From the NCBI GenBank assembly GCA_032127875.1, contig JAQBHI010000004.1, forward strand, positions 1-5,991: 5,991 bases of DNA, given 5' to 3'. The translations under genes were made by a program, and so were the position numbers. Shown here one piece after another: positions 1-5,991 of the stretch; positions within the stretch are counted from its first letter, which is position 1; each line of letters starts with the position of its first letter. Source of the DNA: CADEEV01 sp032127875 (GTDB lineage: Bacteria > Acidobacteriota > Vicinamibacteria > Fen-336). The notes under the pieces were generated by a model. The model was not told the DNA's origin and made no database searches. It saw only the letters and a program-made list of their open reading frames with translations.

Positions 1-3318
<3,318 letters not shown>

Positions 3319-3329
3319 TTTGGGTTTCG

Positions 3330-3336
3330 TCCTTCT
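3330..3336 (-). promoter_or_regulatory. Ribosome-binding site of rpoC
   Basis: On the minus strand AGAAGGA lies 11 bases upstream of the rpoC ATG (3318-3316). It is complementary to the 3' end of 16S rRNA, and the spacing is slightly long but workable. Together with alignment of the N-terminus to known beta-prime proteins it fixes the start. Its first two bases (3336-3335) belong to the 17-bp tandem repeat immediately upstream, so the duplication abuts the translation initiation region. Confidence 0.7.
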
Positions 3337-3368
3337 TTATCGGTGAGCAGGCTTTATCGGTGAGCAGG
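3335..3368. repeat. Perfect 17-bp tandem duplication in the rpoB-rpoC spacer
   Basis: Two identical copies of CTTTATCGGTGAGCAGG (plus strand) lie head to tail with no bases between them, at 3335-3351 and 3352-3368. In the transcribed direction the unit reads CCTGCTCACCGATAAAG. The bases flanking the pair do not extend the repeat on either side. The unit is not itself palindromic. It fills more than a third of the spacer and ends at the rpoC Shine-Dalgarno sequence. Lack of divergence suggests a recent duplication by replication slippage, or an assembly artefact; a regulatory role is only possible. Confidence 0.95.
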
Positions 3369-3409
3369 AGTGTCGCTGAGGATGGGGAGCACGGCCGATC
3401 TCAACTCGA

Positions 3410-5991
<2,582 letters not shown>

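Larger units (their letters stand above)
3319..3409 (-). other. rpoB-rpoC intergenic spacer
   Basis: These 91 non-coding bases lie between the rpoB TGA and the rpoC ATG. They hold the 17-bp tandem repeat and the rpoC ribosome-binding site. I see no GC-rich hairpin followed by a T-run that would act as an intrinsic terminator, and no convincing -35/-10 pair, so the sequence is consistent with transcriptional read-through from rpoB into rpoC. The only inverted match I noticed is a 5-bp ATCGG/CCGAT pairing with a loop of tens of bases, too weak to call a structure. Confidence 0.85.

Noticed and set aside
3335..3398. Possible hairpin in the rpoB-rpoC spacer pairing ATCGG with either CCGAT of the tandem repeat
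   Set aside because: Only five base pairs with a loop of tens of bases, no extension on either side and no T-run. It is not distinguishable from chance.

Overview
The window is a piece of the bacterial RNA polymerase operon, read entirely from the minus strand. The 3' two-thirds of rpoB (beta subunit) enters at the right edge (base 5991) and stops at 3410. After a 91-base spacer, rpoC (beta-prime subunit) begins at 3318 and runs off the left edge at base 1, still open. The two genes cover about 98% of the window. No other gene, RNA gene, mobile element or CRISPR array can be supported.

The beta part shows the rifampicin pocket (from the equivalent of E. coli Q513 onward), the GYNFEDAI and KMAGRHGNKGV active-centre segments, the lineage-specific insert before the latter, and the conserved C-terminal clamp segment. 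The beta-prime part shows the N-terminal zinc ribbon (C71, C73, C86, C89), the catalytic NADFDGD loop (D461, D463, D465), the bridge helix, the second zinc site (C814, C888, C895, C898) and the trigger loop (M932, R933, H936). The window ends inside the insert that splits the trigger loop. I translated rpoC codon by codon from 3318 to 1 and found no internal stop or frameshift.

The organism is a high-GC bacterium with the Gram-negative-type polymerase architecture: an insert in the C-terminal half of beta and an SI3-type insert in the beta-prime trigger loop. The wording of both proteins, including a roughly 40-residue beta insertion with the phrase FKVGDIVE, most resembles Acidobacteriota sequences as I remember them. 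That is recall rather than a search, so the phylum is tentative.

This is a core housekeeping region and I see no sign of a new system. The one local oddity is a perfect 17-bp head-to-tail duplication in the rpoB-rpoC spacer, directly abutting the rpoC ribosome-binding site. Long open frames on the plus strand are codon-aligned antisense shadows of rpoB and rpoC produced by high-GC codon choice.
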